A DNA stretch of 64,000 nt from an uncultured Prevotella sp. (GTDB taxonomy: Bacteria; Bacteroidota; Bacteroidia; Bacteroidales; Bacteroidaceae). Positions within the stretch are counted from its first letter, which is position 1, and the number at the start of each line of letters is the position of its first letter. Under the pieces are notes generated by a model. It did not search any database. It saw nothing but the letters and a program-made list of their open reading frames with translations, and was not told the origin of the DNA. Location of the stretch: the NCBI GenBank assembly GCA_937877595.1, contig CALFIY010000042.1, positions 1-64,000 on the forward strand, written 5' to 3'. Positions 18,754 through 27,052 of the stretch are shown here, in pieces. The position numbers and the translations under genes were made by a program.

Positions 18754-19532
18754 ATGAAGTTTTCGGCTTGCTGCAGCGCCTCTGGTTTTCCGACGTCGAG
18801 CAGGTGCAGGTCGTCCTTCACGCATCCGAAGATACGCGCCCTGTGGCATGTACTGAGGTAGAAGTCTACAATGCTGAATTTTTCGTCGAAGCGTTCCATC
18901 AGCCTGAACAGGCGTGGCGAGAAACTGTGGATGCCGGAGAAAGCGAAAGCGTGAAGTTGACCATTGACCATTGACCGTTGACCATTGAGCATTATTACGC
19001 GGAGGGAGTCGTCAAGGGTGAAGTCGGCTTCGCGCAGCCATGGGAAGGGCGACTTCACCTCGCCCGTCTTTACGTTTTTCCATCCCATCAGCCGCATTGC
19101 GCTGTCGAAGAGCAGATAGCGCGATGTCTTTCTGCGGCTCACGAGAAGCACGGCGTCTTCATCGCCCTGATGCTGGCGCGCAAACCATTCGTAGTCGACA
19201 TTGTCCAGTATGTCTACATTGTGCAGCAGTATCGGACTGTCGCTGTCGAACAAGTCCTGCGCATGGCGCAGTCCGCCGCCTGTGTCAAGCAGCATCTGCC
19301 TCTCGTCGCTTATCAGTACGTCAGGGTGGAAAATCCGGAGATGGCTCTCAAGTTGCACGGCATGGTGGTGCACGTTGACCACCAGTCGCTCATATCCCGC
19401 AACTTGCAATTTATCTATCAGCAGGTCGACAAGTGTGCGTCCGCCCACGCTGACAAGAGCCTTTGGGATGCTGTCGGTCAGCGGTCGCAGCCGCGTGCCA
19501 AGCCCGGCAGCAAAGATCATGGCTTGTTTCAT
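18750..19532 (-). CDS. Sugar-1-phosphate nucleotidyltransferase, MurU-like
   Basis: 260 residues from MKQAMIFAAGLGTRLRPLTD, the signature of the NTP-transferase family; DxGGGLRHA and HNVDILDNVDYEWF fit the MurNAc/GlcNAc-1-phosphate uridylyltransferase branch. MurU makes UDP-MurNAc in peptidoglycan recycling; I infer this role but no anmK or amgK neighbour is present. Promoter TTTG-N19-TATTTTTG sits at 19538-19568, only 5 bases before the ATG, so the mRNA would be nearly leaderless; a longer in-frame start at 19580 lies upstream of the promoter and is rejected. Oddity: residues LNGQRSMVNGQLH (about 188-200) are encoded by five tandem heptads (18957-18991), looking like a repeat that has entered the frame. 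Confidence 0.85.
   Translation of the reverse strand: MKQAMIFAAGLGTRLRPLTDSIPKALVSVGGRTLVDLLIDKLQVAGYERLVVNVHHHAVQLESHLRIFHPDVLISDERQMLLDTGGGLRHAQDLFDSDSPILLHNVDILDNVDYEWFARQHQGDEDAVLLVSRRKTSRYLLFDSAMRLMGWKNVKTGEVKSPFPWLREADFTLDDSLRVIMLNGQRSMVNGQLHAFAFSGIHSFSPRLFRLMERFDEKFSIVDFYLSTCHRARIFGCVKDDLHLLDVGKPEALQQAENFI
18957..18991. repeat. Heptanucleotide tandem repeat inside the MurU-like gene
   Basis: Five consecutive units on the plus strand: TTGACCA, TTGACCA, TTGACCG, TTGACCA, TTGAGCA. Seven is not a multiple of three, so loss or gain of one unit would shift the frame of the gene. A related repeat occurs at 33016-33083. Confidence 0.85.
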
Positions 19533-19537
19533 GTCTG

Positions 19538-19568
19538 CAAAAATACATAAAAAAATGAGCAGAACAAA
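19538..19568 (-). promoter_or_regulatory. Promoter of the MurU-like gene (leaderless arrangement)
   Basis: Minus strand TTTG (19565-19568), 19-base spacer, TATTTTTG (19538-19545). The ATG at 19532 is 5 bases past the box, so transcription and translation would start almost at the same base. Confidence 0.7.
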
Positions 19569-19605
19569 AATTCTGCCCATCTTCTACCATTATTCGCCGT
19601 CTTTT

Positions 19606-20052
19606 TTACTTCCTGCGTGGACCGCGCTTCTCACGGTCGGCTTTATAAGCCTTCAACTGGTCCTCGGTAAGTATCTTAGAGAGTTCAGCATCGTAGGCTT
19701 CAATCACTGCCTTGCGCTCCTCGCGCTGCTTCTTCATCTGCTCGCGCTGCTCGTCGGTGGGCTGCTGCTTCTGAGCGCTGTCAGGACGCTGGCGCATGTC
19801 CTGTCTGTCGCCGCCACCACGACGTCCGCCGCGTGGGCCGGGGCCCATCTTGTCGGCATATTTCTCGTTGAGAGCCTGCAGTTGCTGAGCCTGAGTGTCG
19901 TTCAGTCCGTAGCGCTTCACTGCGTCGTCAGTGCGCTTCTTTATCATCTCGGTCTTGTCCATTTTGGGGCGCTCGGGGCGCTTTTCGTCTTGTGCCAGGG
20001 CTGTGGTGCTGAATAATATGGCGAGAGCCATCATGCTGACAATCTTCTTCAT
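19606..20052 (-). CDS. Small periplasmic DUF4890/Spy-like protein
   Basis: 148 residues with a clear signal peptide (1-20, MKKIVSMMALAILFSTTALA). The mature part is highly charged and helical: KRYGLNDTQAQQLQALNEKYAD and a C-terminal LTEDQLKAYKADREKRGPRRK, resembling the LTxxQ motifs of Spy/CpxP-type periplasmic chaperones and the Bacteroidetes DUF4890 family. A glycine/arginine-rich stretch (GPRGGRRGGGDRQ, about 93-105) divides the two helical parts. A periplasmic stress or metal-related role is only an analogy. It is divergent from the DUF4230 gene at 20218. Confidence 0.75.
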   Translation of the reverse strand: MKKIVSMMALAILFSTTALAQDEKRPERPKMDKTEMIKKRTDDAVKRYGLNDTQAQQLQALNEKYADKMGPGPRGGRRGGGDRQDMRQRPDSAQKQQPTDEQREQMKKQREERKAVIEAYDAELSKILTEDQLKAYKADREKRGPRRK

Positions 20053-20189
20053 AATCTTTCTGTTTTTGTAGTTAATAATTCTATTCTGTTTTAACGCTGC
20101 GTTCTGTCTCTATGACGACAGCACACTTGAAAAGTTTAACCCGAAAGCCAAAAAATTTTTTCAAAACGTCATTTTTTCCTTTTTTTCAC

Positions 20190-20197
20190 TATCTTTG
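20190..20197 (+). promoter_or_regulatory. -7 element for the DUF4230 pair
   Basis: TATCTTTG, a full TAnnTTTG match. The upstream in-frame ATG at 20197 overlaps this box, which favours the ATG at 20218 as start. Confidence 0.5.
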
Positions 20198-20217
20198 TGC
20201 TCTACAACGCCCTTTTG

Positions 20218-20892
20218 ATGCGACACATACTACTCTTTATCTTCGCGGCAGTGCTTGCGGCATGTCATGACGGCAGCGAGAGCCGCAATGACGGCATCAC
20301 GCAGTCTGTCGGCACCGACTCGCTTCCCTCGCTTGTCATCCAGATACAGCAGTGCTCGCGTATCTACACCACCGAATACCATATTCATAAGATTATCACC
20401 CATGACGACGTGCTGCGCCTGCGTGGCAACATCATGGGCCGCAATGTGAACATTCCCCTATCCATTGGCGACCGCAAGATAGCCATTCCGATGGATGCCA
20501 CGCTCAAGGCGTATGTCGACATGAGCCAGTTCTCAGAGCGCAATGTTGAGCGCCGCGACAGCATCATTATTATCACGCTGCCCGACCCACAGGTGGAACT
20601 CACCAGCACACGCATCGACCAGCAGAACATTCGCGAATACGTGGGCATTGTGCGCTCCCATTTCTCCGATGCCGAGATGAGCAACTACGAACAGCAGGGA
20701 CGGCAGGCCATCATCGAGAGCATCCCCGAGATGAACATCGTGGCCACTGCACAGCAGCATGCAGCACAAGTGCTCATCCCGCTGATACACCAGACGGGCT
20801 TTGCCGAGGAGAATATCATCATCCAGTTTCGCACAGACCTCACGCCTGTCGACCTCATCAAGCGCCTCATAACAGAGAAGAACAATGGATAA
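20218..20892 (+). CDS. DUF4230 lipoprotein
   Basis: About 224 residues from MRHILLFIFAAVLAACHDGS, a lipoprotein signal with lipobox LAAC. The body (RIYTTEYHIHKIITHDD, KIAIPMDATLKAYVDMSQF, ITLPDPQVELTS) matches the DUF4230 pattern, an uncharacterised bacterial family. The ending LTPVDLIKRLITEKN resembles the usual C-terminal helix. It overlaps the next DUF4230 gene by 8 bases, so the two are probably made together, one anchored by lipid and one by a membrane helix. Function unknown. Confidence 0.78.
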   Translation: MRHILLFIFAAVLAACHDGSESRNDGITQSVGTDSLPSLVIQIQQCSRIYTTEYHIHKIITHDDVLRLRGNIMGRNVNIPLSIGDRKIAIPMDATLKAYVDMSQFSERNVERRDSIIIITLPDPQVELTSTRIDQQNIREYVGIVRSHFSDAEMSNYEQQGRQAIIESIPEMNIVATAQQHAAQVLIPLIHQTGFAEENIIIQFRTDLTPVDLIKRLITEKNNG

Positions 20893-21538
20893 TTACCCCG
20901 CCATACCACCGCGCCAGCCGCGCCGCCGCAGGTTTGCACTGCTCTTCTGGCTGAAGATTTTGGCCATCGTTGTTGCCTTGGTCGTTGCCGTCGTACTCAT
21001 CACGCGCCTATATCGCGCCGTCAGCAATAGCGAGATAACCATCGGTGCCAGTCAGCAGATAGACATCACCCCTCAACAGATACAGAGCATCAAGGCCATA
21101 GGCCAGTGGGAGTTTCTCACCGTCAGCGACGAAGAACTGATAGACACCGTGCGCAGCGGTTTCTTCTCCGACGACCGCCTCTCACGCATCTACTACGGCA
21201 CCATGCGCCTTGGCATCGACATGCATCAGGCAGAACCGGGCTGGATAGTGGCTCGCAGCGACAGCCTCTGCGTCAGTCTTCCACCTATACGCCTGCTCGA
21301 CAGCGACTTTATCGACGAGGCACGCACCAAGAGTTTCTTCCAGAGTGGGCGCTGGACGGCCACCGACCGTGAAGCCATGTTCCACCGCGCCCATCGGCGC
21401 ATGCTCAGTTACGGTCTTACCAGCGACAACATCCTTCTGGCCAGAAAGAATGGCGAGGCACAGGTGCGGCAGGTGCTTGGCAGCATGGGCTTCAAGCGTG
21501 TTCACATCGAATGGAGGTCAGAAGAGCACAGCCGTTGA
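20885..21538 (+). CDS. Membrane-anchored DUF4230 protein
   Basis: 217 residues. A basic N-terminus (PPRQPRRRRF) precedes one membrane helix (about 18-41). The outer part (IKAIGQWEFLTVSDEELIDT, YYGTMRLGIDM, SLCVSLPPIRLLDSDFID) carries the DUF4230 hallmarks: a tyrosine-gly strand, a short beta hairpin and the late FFQSGRW...R segment. It is translationally coupled to the preceding DUF4230 lipoprotein (8-base overlap). Its last 47 bases overlap the 3' end of trmO on the other strand. No function is known. Confidence 0.75.
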   Translation: MDNYPAIPPRQPRRRRFALLFWLKILAIVVALVVAVVLITRLYRAVSNSEITIGASQQIDITPQQIQSIKAIGQWEFLTVSDEELIDTVRSGFFSDDRLSRIYYGTMRLGIDMHQAEPGWIVARSDSLCVSLPPIRLLDSDFIDEARTKSFFQSGRWTATDREAMFHRAHRRMLSYGLTSDNILLARKNGEAQVRQVLGSMGFKRVHIEWRSEEHSR

Positions 21539-22163
21539 CCACTCTGAATCTTACGTTATACTTTCCGAACGACATCCCGTACTCGCGCTCATCGTCGTGA
21601 TAGTGGGGACGCGGGTCGAGGGCCAGCAGTTCGCGCAGCACACTCATTTTCTCTTCCGTTAGCACATCCTGCAATTCTTCGGGCACGCAGACCGATAGGC
21701 GTTTCCACTGGTGTTCGTCGGTAAAACCGCCGCGCGCTCCCTCATGGCAGTCTACATAACTCAGGTATGGCTTGATGTCATAGACGGGGGTGCCGTCCAT
21801 CAAGTCGGCACCCTCCACTTCTATGCAGCCCCTCTCTACGTCGACGGCTATCAGCCGCAGCGACGACAGCCCGAGATTATTTGGGCGGAAGGATGAGCGC
21901 GTGGCCCACACCCCCACTCTCTCGTTGCCGCCAAGCAGTGGCGGACGCACAGTGGCATGCTTTCCGGTATCGACATTCTGCGAAAAGCCCCATATCAGCC
22001 ACACGTAGTCGTAGCCTTCCAGCCCCCGCAGCGCCTCTGCCGAGCCCCACTGTCCTTCCAGTTGCACTACTCCGCGCAGCCCTCGCACCAGTCCGCCCTG
22101 TCGCGGCACGCCAAACTTTCCCGTCAGCGGTGAGCGGAACACTCCTATCTTTTCTATCTCCAT
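21492..22163 (-). CDS. trmO: tRNA (N6-threonylcarbamoyladenosine37-N6)-methyltransferase, TrmO/TsaA
   Basis: 223 residues. The sequence IGVFRSPLTGKFGVPRQGGL opens the protein, then LEGYDYVWLIWGFSQN and RSSFRPNNLGLSSLRLIAVD, which are the SAM-binding motifs of the YaeB/TrmO beta-barrel family, and DGTPVYDIKPYLSYVD. The C-terminal part (LLALDPRPHYHDDEREYGMSFG) is the family's second domain. The enzyme methylates t6A37 in tRNAs for ACY codons. A minus-strand TATTTTTG at 22267-22274 may be its promoter, overlapping the menB control region. It overlaps the DUF4230 gene tail to tail by 47 bases. Confidence 0.92.
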   Translation of the reverse strand: MEIEKIGVFRSPLTGKFGVPRQGGLVRGLRGVVQLEGQWGSAEALRGLEGYDYVWLIWGFSQNVDTGKHATVRPPLLGGNERVGVWATRSSFRPNNLGLSSLRLIAVDVERGCIEVEGADLMDGTPVYDIKPYLSYVDCHEGARGGFTDEHQWKRLSVCVPEELQDVLTEEKMSVLRELLALDPRPHYHDDEREYGMSFGKYNVRFRVVNGCALLTSIRCEHA

Positions 22164-22266
22164 TGTTCACCTTATTAATATATATAATGTGTGTGATACG
22201 CAGCATCCTTCTTCACGCATCACGGCCTTCTCTCCACTCATTTCATTCTTTTTCTGCCATGATGTG

Positions 22267-22274
22267 CAAAAATA
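22267..22274 (-). promoter_or_regulatory. Possible -7 element for trmO
   Basis: Minus-strand TATTTTTG about 100 bases upstream of trmO. A TTTG is present on the same strand (22290-22293) but the spacer is 15, shorter than usual. Interleaved with the menB promoter. Confidence 0.35.
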
Positions 22275-22296
22275 GGAAAAATTTCCACGCAAAACA

Positions 22297-22327
22297 TTTG
22301 CTGTTATGCTTTTTCTCACTACTTTTG
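22297..22327 (+). promoter_or_regulatory. Promoter for menB
   Basis: TTTG (22297-22300), exactly 19 bases, TACTTTTG (22320-22327). The ATG at 22343 follows after about 12 untranslated bases. Confidence 0.75.
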
Positions 22328-22342
22328 TCAAATTAAGAAGTT

Positions 22343-23164
22343 ATGACACAGAGAGAATGGAAACCCATCAGAGAATTTAAGGAAATTCTCTTCGAGGAAT
22401 ATAACGGGATAGCCAAGATAACCATCAACCGCCCACGCTATCGCAATGCCTTCACACCGCTTACCACTCAGGAACTTAGCGAGGCCTTTGCCGTATGCCG
22501 CGAACTGCAGCGCATCCGCGTGGTGCTGCTCACCGGCGCCGGCGACAAGGCATTCTGCTCGGGTGGCGACATGCACGTAAAGGGGCGCGGCGGCTACGTG
22601 GACAGCGAGGGCGTTCCGCGGCTGAGCGTACTCGATGTGCAGATGCAGATACGCCGTCTGCCAAAGCCCGTGATAGCCATGGTAAACGGCTACGCCATAG
22701 GCGGCGGCCACGTGCTACATCTCGTCTGCGACCTCACCATTGCCTCGGAAAATGCCATCTTCGGTCAGACAGGTCCGAAGGTCGGCTCGTTCGATGCAGG
22801 TTTCGGATCCTCCTACCTTGCGCGTATCGTCGGACAGAAGAAGGCCCGCGAGATATGGTTCTTGTGCAGGCAGTATAGCGCTGCTGAGGCCGAGCGCATG
22901 GGCATGGTCAACAAGGTAGTGCCGCTGGAGCAGTTGGAAGACGAGTGTGTGGCATGGGCAGAAGAGATGATGGAGCGCTCGCCCATCGCCCTGCGCATGA
23001 TAAAGGCCGGCATGAATGCAGAACTTGACGGCCAGGCAGGCATTCAGCAACTTGCCGGCGACGCCACAATGCTCTACTATTTTCTTGACGAGGCCCAAGA
23101 AGGAGGTCGGGCTTTCCTTGAGAAAAGAAAGCCCGACTTCGGAAAATTCCCACAGGTGCCATGA
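22343..23164 (+). CDS. menB: 1,4-Dihydroxy-2-naphthoyl-CoA synthase
   Basis: 273 residues of the crotonase fold. The order [56 protein letters not shown] and the end [15 protein letters not shown] are diagnostic for MenB and separate it from fatty-acid enoyl-CoA hydratases. It closes the second ring of menaquinone, the quinone of anaerobic respiration in these bacteria. It stands alone here; no other men gene is in the window. The gene ends in two stem-loops, and its TGA stop forms part of the terminator loop. Confidence 0.95.
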   Translation: MTQREWKPIREFKEILFEEYNGIAKITINRPRYRNAFTPLTTQELSEAFAVCRELQRIRVVLLTGAGDKAFCSGGDMHVKGRGGYVDSEGVPRLSVLDVQMQIRRLPKPVIAMVNGYAIGGGHVLHLVCDLTIASENAIFGQTGPKVGSFDAGFGSSYLARIVGQKKAREIWFLCRQYSAAEAERMGMVNKVVPLEQLEDECVAWAEEMMERSPIALRMIKAGMNAELDGQAGIQQLAGDATMLYYFLDEAQEGGRAFLEKRKPDFGKFPQVP

Positions 23165-23177
23165 GGCACCTTTTTTA
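23154..23177 (+). terminator. menB terminator with the stop codon in the loop
   Basis: Stem AGGTGCC (23154-23160) with GGCACCT (23165-23171), loop ATGA containing the menB TGA (23162-23164), followed by a T run. The tig stop at 23187 is 10 bases beyond, so it may serve both converging genes. Confidence 0.8.
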
Positions 23178-23186
23178 TTTTTTTGA

Positions 23187-24563
23187 TTAGTTGCTCTTTT
23201 CGGCAGCCATCTTCTGGAACTCGTCAAGCGAGATAGTCTTCTCGTCGAGTTTCACAACGGTCTTCAGCGCGTTCTTCAGTTTCACGTCGATGGCGCGGTC
23301 AACGAGGCGGTCGGTCTGTTCCTGCTTCTTGAGCATTTCCTTGGCATAGTTCTCAACGTACTCCTCCGGCAGGTTTGTCATGCCATACTGTGCAAACTGC
23401 GCACGGGCAAACTCCTTGGCAGCCTCTTCGATGTCGCTGTCGCCAACAGTGATGTTGTTGGCAGCAACGAGTTGCTCCTTGATGAGATGCCACTGGAGTT
23501 CCTTGATGCTTGCCTGGAAATTGTCGTCTACAAACTTCTCGACATCCTTGCGCTCCTTGTTGTTCTGTATCATAACACGGCGCAGTATGGCCTCGGGGAA
23601 TTCCAGTTTGCCAATCTTCTTCTCCATGTGCTGGCGCACGTCGAGCAGGAACATATAGTCGCTGTCGGTCTCAAACTGCTTTGACAACTGCTGGGCTATC
23701 TTCTCGCGGAATTCCTTCTCGTCCTTAACCGTACCCTCTCCAAACACCTGACTGAAGAGTTCCTGGTTGATTTCGGCAGCCACATAGCGCGAAATTTCCG
23801 TCACCTGGAATGTGAAGTCGCCCTCGTGGTCTTTCACGGCGTCCTTCTCCACGCGCAGTATGCCAGCCACCTCAGCGTCGTTGTCCGGATAGGCTTTGCG
23901 CGGATTCCACGTGATGATGTCGCCCAACTTTGCGCCGTCGAAGAGTTTCTTCTGGTCGTCGACAGAGATATACTGAGGCATCACAGCCACGTTCTCTATC
24001 TCTATGCCACCCTCCTTGGCGTTGCCGTCGGCATCCAGTTCGCGCAGGTCGCCGCGCAGCACGTCGCGCTTCTCGCTGTCGTACTCCTCAACTTTCTCGT
24101 TGTGGCCTGCACGCTGAGCGTATGCCTGCACCTGCTGGTCGATCATCTTGTCGTCGACGCCAATAGTGTAGTAAGGCACCTTGTCCTTGCCGGAGAGTTG
24201 AGCCTTGAACTCAGGAGCCACGGCGATGTCAAACTTGAACTCCAGGGGAGCGTCGCCCTCGAAGTCGAGCGGCTTCTGTGTATCGCTGGGCAATGGTTCG
24301 CCAAGCATCTGTATCTTATTCTCGCGCACGTAGCCGTATAGTTTCTCGCCCAGCAACTTGTTGACAACGTCAACCTTCACTGCCGTGCCGTACTGGCGCT
24401 TGATCATCCCCATTGGAGCCTGTCCGGGGCGGAAGCCTGGCACCTGCGCACGCTTGCGATAGTCTTTCAGCGTCTTGTCTACTTCGGTCTGATAGTCGGC
24501 ATTCTCGATGGTGATGGTCATCAGGCCGTTCACCTTATCGGTAGCATCGAATTGGATATTCAT
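23187..24563 (-). CDS. tig: Trigger factor (ribosome-associated chaperone)
   Basis: 458 residues. The N-terminal ribosome-binding domain contains KTLKDYRKRAQVPGFRPGQA (the GFRxGxxP tail-docking motif, about residues 43-50). The central PPIase-like domain (about 155-250) is diverged, as is usual in Bacteroidetes. The C-terminal helical chaperone arms follow (about 265-450). It binds nascent chains at the ribosome exit. A perfect promoter lies at 24612-24642. No clpP or clpX neighbour is present, unlike in many bacteria. Confidence 0.92.
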   Translation of the reverse strand: MNIQFDATDKVNGLMTITIENADYQTEVDKTLKDYRKRAQVPGFRPGQAPMGMIKRQYGTAVKVDVVNKLLGEKLYGYVRENKIQMLGEPLPSDTQKPLDFEGDAPLEFKFDIAVAPEFKAQLSGKDKVPYYTIGVDDKMIDQQVQAYAQRAGHNEKVEEYDSEKRDVLRGDLRELDADGNAKEGGIEIENVAVMPQYISVDDQKKLFDGAKLGDIITWNPRKAYPDNDAEVAGILRVEKDAVKDHEGDFTFQVTEISRYVAAEINQELFSQVFGEGTVKDEKEFREKIAQQLSKQFETDSDYMFLLDVRQHMEKKIGKLEFPEAILRRVMIQNNKERKDVEKFVDDNFQASIKELQWHLIKEQLVAANNITVGDSDIEEAAKEFARAQFAQYGMTNLPEEYVENYAKEMLKKQEQTDRLVDRAIDVKLKNALKTVVKLDEKTISLDEFQKMAAEKSN

Positions 24564-24611
24564 TTCTCTTATCTGATTTTATTATAAATAATTACGTCGG
24601 TTTTGAGCGTG

Positions 24612-24642
24612 CAAAATTACTTATTATTGGTAAAAAAGCAAA
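24612..24642 (-). promoter_or_regulatory. Promoter for tig
   Basis: Minus strand TTTG (24639-24642), 19-base spacer, TAATTTTG (24612-24619); leader about 45 bases. Confidence 0.75.
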
Positions 24643-24703
24643 ATAAAAACCACTTTTTCTCCAATCCGCAAGCCTTTTTCTTGCACCTGTCATTGAATTT
24701 GTC

Positions 24704-24711
24704 TATTTTTG
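24704..24711 (+). promoter_or_regulatory. -7 element for the lptB operon
   Basis: TATTTTTG with a CTTG at 24680-24683, spacer 20, as a weaker -33. About 20 bases upstream of the lptB ATG. Confidence 0.55.
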
Positions 24712-24733
24712 CAGGCTGTAAAGACTTTACCAC

Positions 24734-25555
24734 ATGGACGAACAGACACTTCCCTCCGCTGGCGAGCAGCAGTTTGTGCTTCGCGCGGAACACCTTGTGA
24801 AAGTTTACGGCAAGCGCACCGTTGTCAACGATGTCAGTTTCGACGTGAAGCAGGGCGAGATAGTCGGCCTGCTCGGTCCCAACGGTGCTGGCAAGACCAC
24901 CTCATTCTATATGACTACCGGACTGGTAGTTCCCAACGGCGGCCACATCTATCTTGGCGATGAGGACGTCACCACCTATCCCGTATATAAGCGTGCGCGC
25001 GCAGGAATAGGCTATCTGGCTCAGGAAGCCTCCGTATTCCGAAAGATGACGGTCGAGGACAATATCCTGTCGGTGCTTGAAATGACCGGCAAACCGCGCG
25101 ACTATCAGTTGGAAAAACTGGAGAGCCTGATAAAAGAGTTTCGCCTTGGCAAGGTGCGCCGCAATACCGGCGACCGTCTGAGTGGTGGCGAGCGCCGCCG
25201 CACTGAAATAGCCCGCTGTCTGGCCATCGAGCCAAAGTTTATAATGCTTGACGAACCCTTCGCCGGTGTAGACCCGATCGCCGTAGAAGATATTCAGCAG
25301 ATAGTATGGCAGTTGAAGTATCGCAACATCGGCATCCTCATCACCGACCACAACGTTCACGAGACGCTCAACATCACCGACCGCGCCTATCTTCTCTTTG
25401 AAGGCCGCATTCTCTTCCAGGGCAGTCCCGACGAGTTGTCAGTCAATCCCGTGGTGAAAGAGAAATACCTGGGTACGAACTTCGTGCTTCAGAAGAAAGA
25501 CTTCCAGACGATGGTGGAAGAGAAGCGTCGGAAGGAAGAAGCCGAAGAGGCTTAA
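24734..25555 (+). CDS. lptB: LPS export ABC transporter ATPase
   Basis: 273 residues. Walker A GPNGAGKT (about 48-55), Q-loop [19 protein letters not shown], signature LSGGERRR, Walker [21 protein letters not shown] and switch histidine in [10 protein letters not shown]. The combination [11 protein letters not shown] and DPIAV(E)DI is specific to LptB, which powers extraction of lipopolysaccharide from the inner membrane with LptFG. The C-terminus has a charged extension ([12 protein letters not shown]). First gene of a plus-strand operon: the next gene follows after 18 bases. LptF/G/C are elsewhere. Confidence 0.94.
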   Translation: MDEQTLPSAGEQQFVLRAEHLVKVYGKRTVVNDVSFDVKQGEIVGLLGPNGAGKTTSFYMTTGLVVPNGGHIYLGDEDVTTYPVYKRARAGIGYLAQEASVFRKMTVEDNILSVLEMTGKPRDYQLEKLESLIKEFRLGKVRRNTGDRLSGGERRRTEIARCLAIEPKFIMLDEPFAGVDPIAVEDIQQIVWQLKYRNIGILITDHNVHETLNITDRAYLLFEGRILFQGSPDELSVNPVVKEKYLGTNFVLQKKDFQTMVEEKRRKEEAEEA

Positions 25556-25573
25556 CTCCACCCTCCCCTTATC

Positions 25574-27052
25574 ATGCATTTCAATTTGTCACATTTCCTG
25601 TCGGCCCGTCGCTGGACATCAACAGTCATTTTTCACGCTGTACTGCTGCTGTGCATTGTTTCATTGCAGCCATTAGCAGCACAGCCGAAGCACGAGGTGC
25701 GTGCAGTGTGGCTGACAACATACGGCGGCATCGACTGGCCCCGGACATATGCGCAGAGCGAAGCCTCGGCAGAGCGCCAGCGCGAGGAACTGCGCCATAC
25801 GCTCGACCAACTGCAGCGCGCCAACATCAATACCGTACTTTTTCAGACCCGCATACGTGGCACAGTGGTCTATCCGTCGCAGATAGAACCTTGGGACGCT
25901 GCTATGACGGGGCACGCAGGCCGTTCGCCGGGCTACGACCCGTTGCTTTTCGCCATTGAGGAGTGCCACCGCCGCGGCATGGAACTGCATGCCTGGCTCG
26001 TTGCCATTCCCATGGGGAAATGGGACGGTGCCGGCTGTAGGAACATGCGCCGCACGCATCCCCAACTGCTTCGCCGACTTGGTGCCGACGCTGCCCTCAA
26101 TCCCGAAAACTCTGCCACGGCAGGCTACATAGCAAGCCTGTGCGAGGAGATAACGCGCCGCTACGATGTAGACGGCATACATCTCGACTACATACGCTAT
26201 CCCGACACGTGGAACATCAGTGTATCACGCCAACAAGGCCGCCAGAACATAACGCGCATCGTCAGCGAAGTGAGACGCCGCGTGAAGGCTCTGAAACCAT
26301 GGGTCAAACTGACCTGCTCGCCCATCGGCAAGCACGACGACATGGGCCGCTACAGCAGCGGCGGCTGGAATGCCTACCAGCGCGTATGTCAGGATGCGCA
26401 GGGCTGGCTACGCGACGGGCTGATGGACGGTCTCTTCCCTATGATGTACTTCGACGGCCGCCACTTCTACCCCTTTGTGGCCGACTGGAGCGAATGTAGT
26501 TACGGGCGCCCCATTGCCGCCGGACTGGGCACTTACCGTCTGGCACGCAGCGAGGGCGACTGGAGCCTGTCGACCATAGAGCGACAGATGAACGTTGCGC
26601 GCCAACACGGGCTGGGCATATGCCACTTCCGCAGCCGTTTCCTTACCGACGACACAAAGGGTGTCTATCAGTTTACACTGCTTTTCAACCACCAGCGTGC
26701 CCTCGTGCCGCCAATGACATGGGCCGGCACCGAAGCACCGACGCCCCCCACCCTGCTCAGCGTAGCACGCACTCCGTCAGGCAACACTCTGACATGGAGC
26801 GGAGCCACCGACCGCAGCGACGGCGACTATCTGACATACAACATCTATGCCTCGCCATCGCTCCCTGTAGATACCGGCGACGCCAGTCTGCTCGCGGCGC
26901 AGCGCGTCGGAGCACAGACGATATCGCTTCAACCATCGGCCACGCTCCACTATGCCGTGACCGCCGTCAGCCGCTATGGTCTGGAGAGCGGCGGATGTCA
27001 GGAGCAAACCAGCAACCAAACCAACTACGTCCTGCCGTCATGGAGAAAATAA
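25574..27052 (+). CDS. Secreted glycoside hydrolase-like protein (GHL10/DUF187, YngK-like)
   Basis: 492 residues. The signal peptide has a long basic N-region (hydrophobic core about 18-36). The catalytic-type barrel begins HEVRAVWLTTYGGIDWP, a hallmark of the GHL10 family, and continues with NTVLFQTRIRG, ELHAWLVAIPMG, DGIHLDYIRYPD and MDGLFPMMYF; acidic residues at the strand ends (D/E in HLDYIRYPD) are probable catalytic residues. A fibronectin-III-like C-terminal domain follows (about 385-490). Some relatives act on peptidoglycan-derived or N-acetylated glycans, but the substrate here is open. The 3' end overlaps ruvC by 13 bases. Confidence 0.8.
   Translation: MHFNLSHFLSARRWTSTVIFHAVLLLCIVSLQPLAAQPKHEVRAVWLTTYGGIDWPRTYAQSEASAERQREELRHTLDQLQRANINTVLFQTRIRGTVVYPSQIEPWDAAMTGHAGRSPGYDPLLFAIEECHRRGMELHAWLVAIPMGKWDGAGCRNMRRTHPQLLRRLGADAALNPENSATAGYIASLCEEITRRYDVDGIHLDYIRYPDTWNISVSRQQGRQNITRIVSEVRRRVKALKPWVKLTCSPIGKHDDMGRYSSGGWNAYQRVCQDAQGWLRDGLMDGLFPMMYFDGRHFYPFVADWSECSYGRPIAAGLGTYRLARSEGDWSLSTIERQMNVARQHGLGICHFRSRFLTDDTKGVYQFTLLFNHQRALVPPMTWAGTEAPTPPTLLSVARTPSGNTLTWSGATDRSDGDYLTYNIYASPSLPVDTGDASLLAAQRVGAQTISLQPSATLHYAVTAVSRYGLESGGCQEQTSNQTNYVLPSWRK

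Noticed and set aside
17176..18861. A 561-codon open frame on the plus strand opposite guaA.
   Set aside because: It is the mirror of guaA, a clear GMP synthase. The open frame comes from codon bias, and its translation is rich in H, V and R with no domain.
26620..27039. An open N-terminal extension of ruvC through the hydrolase gene.
   Set aside because: RuvC begins normally at 27040 with MEKIILGIDPGT; the upstream part is out-of-frame reading of the hydrolase.
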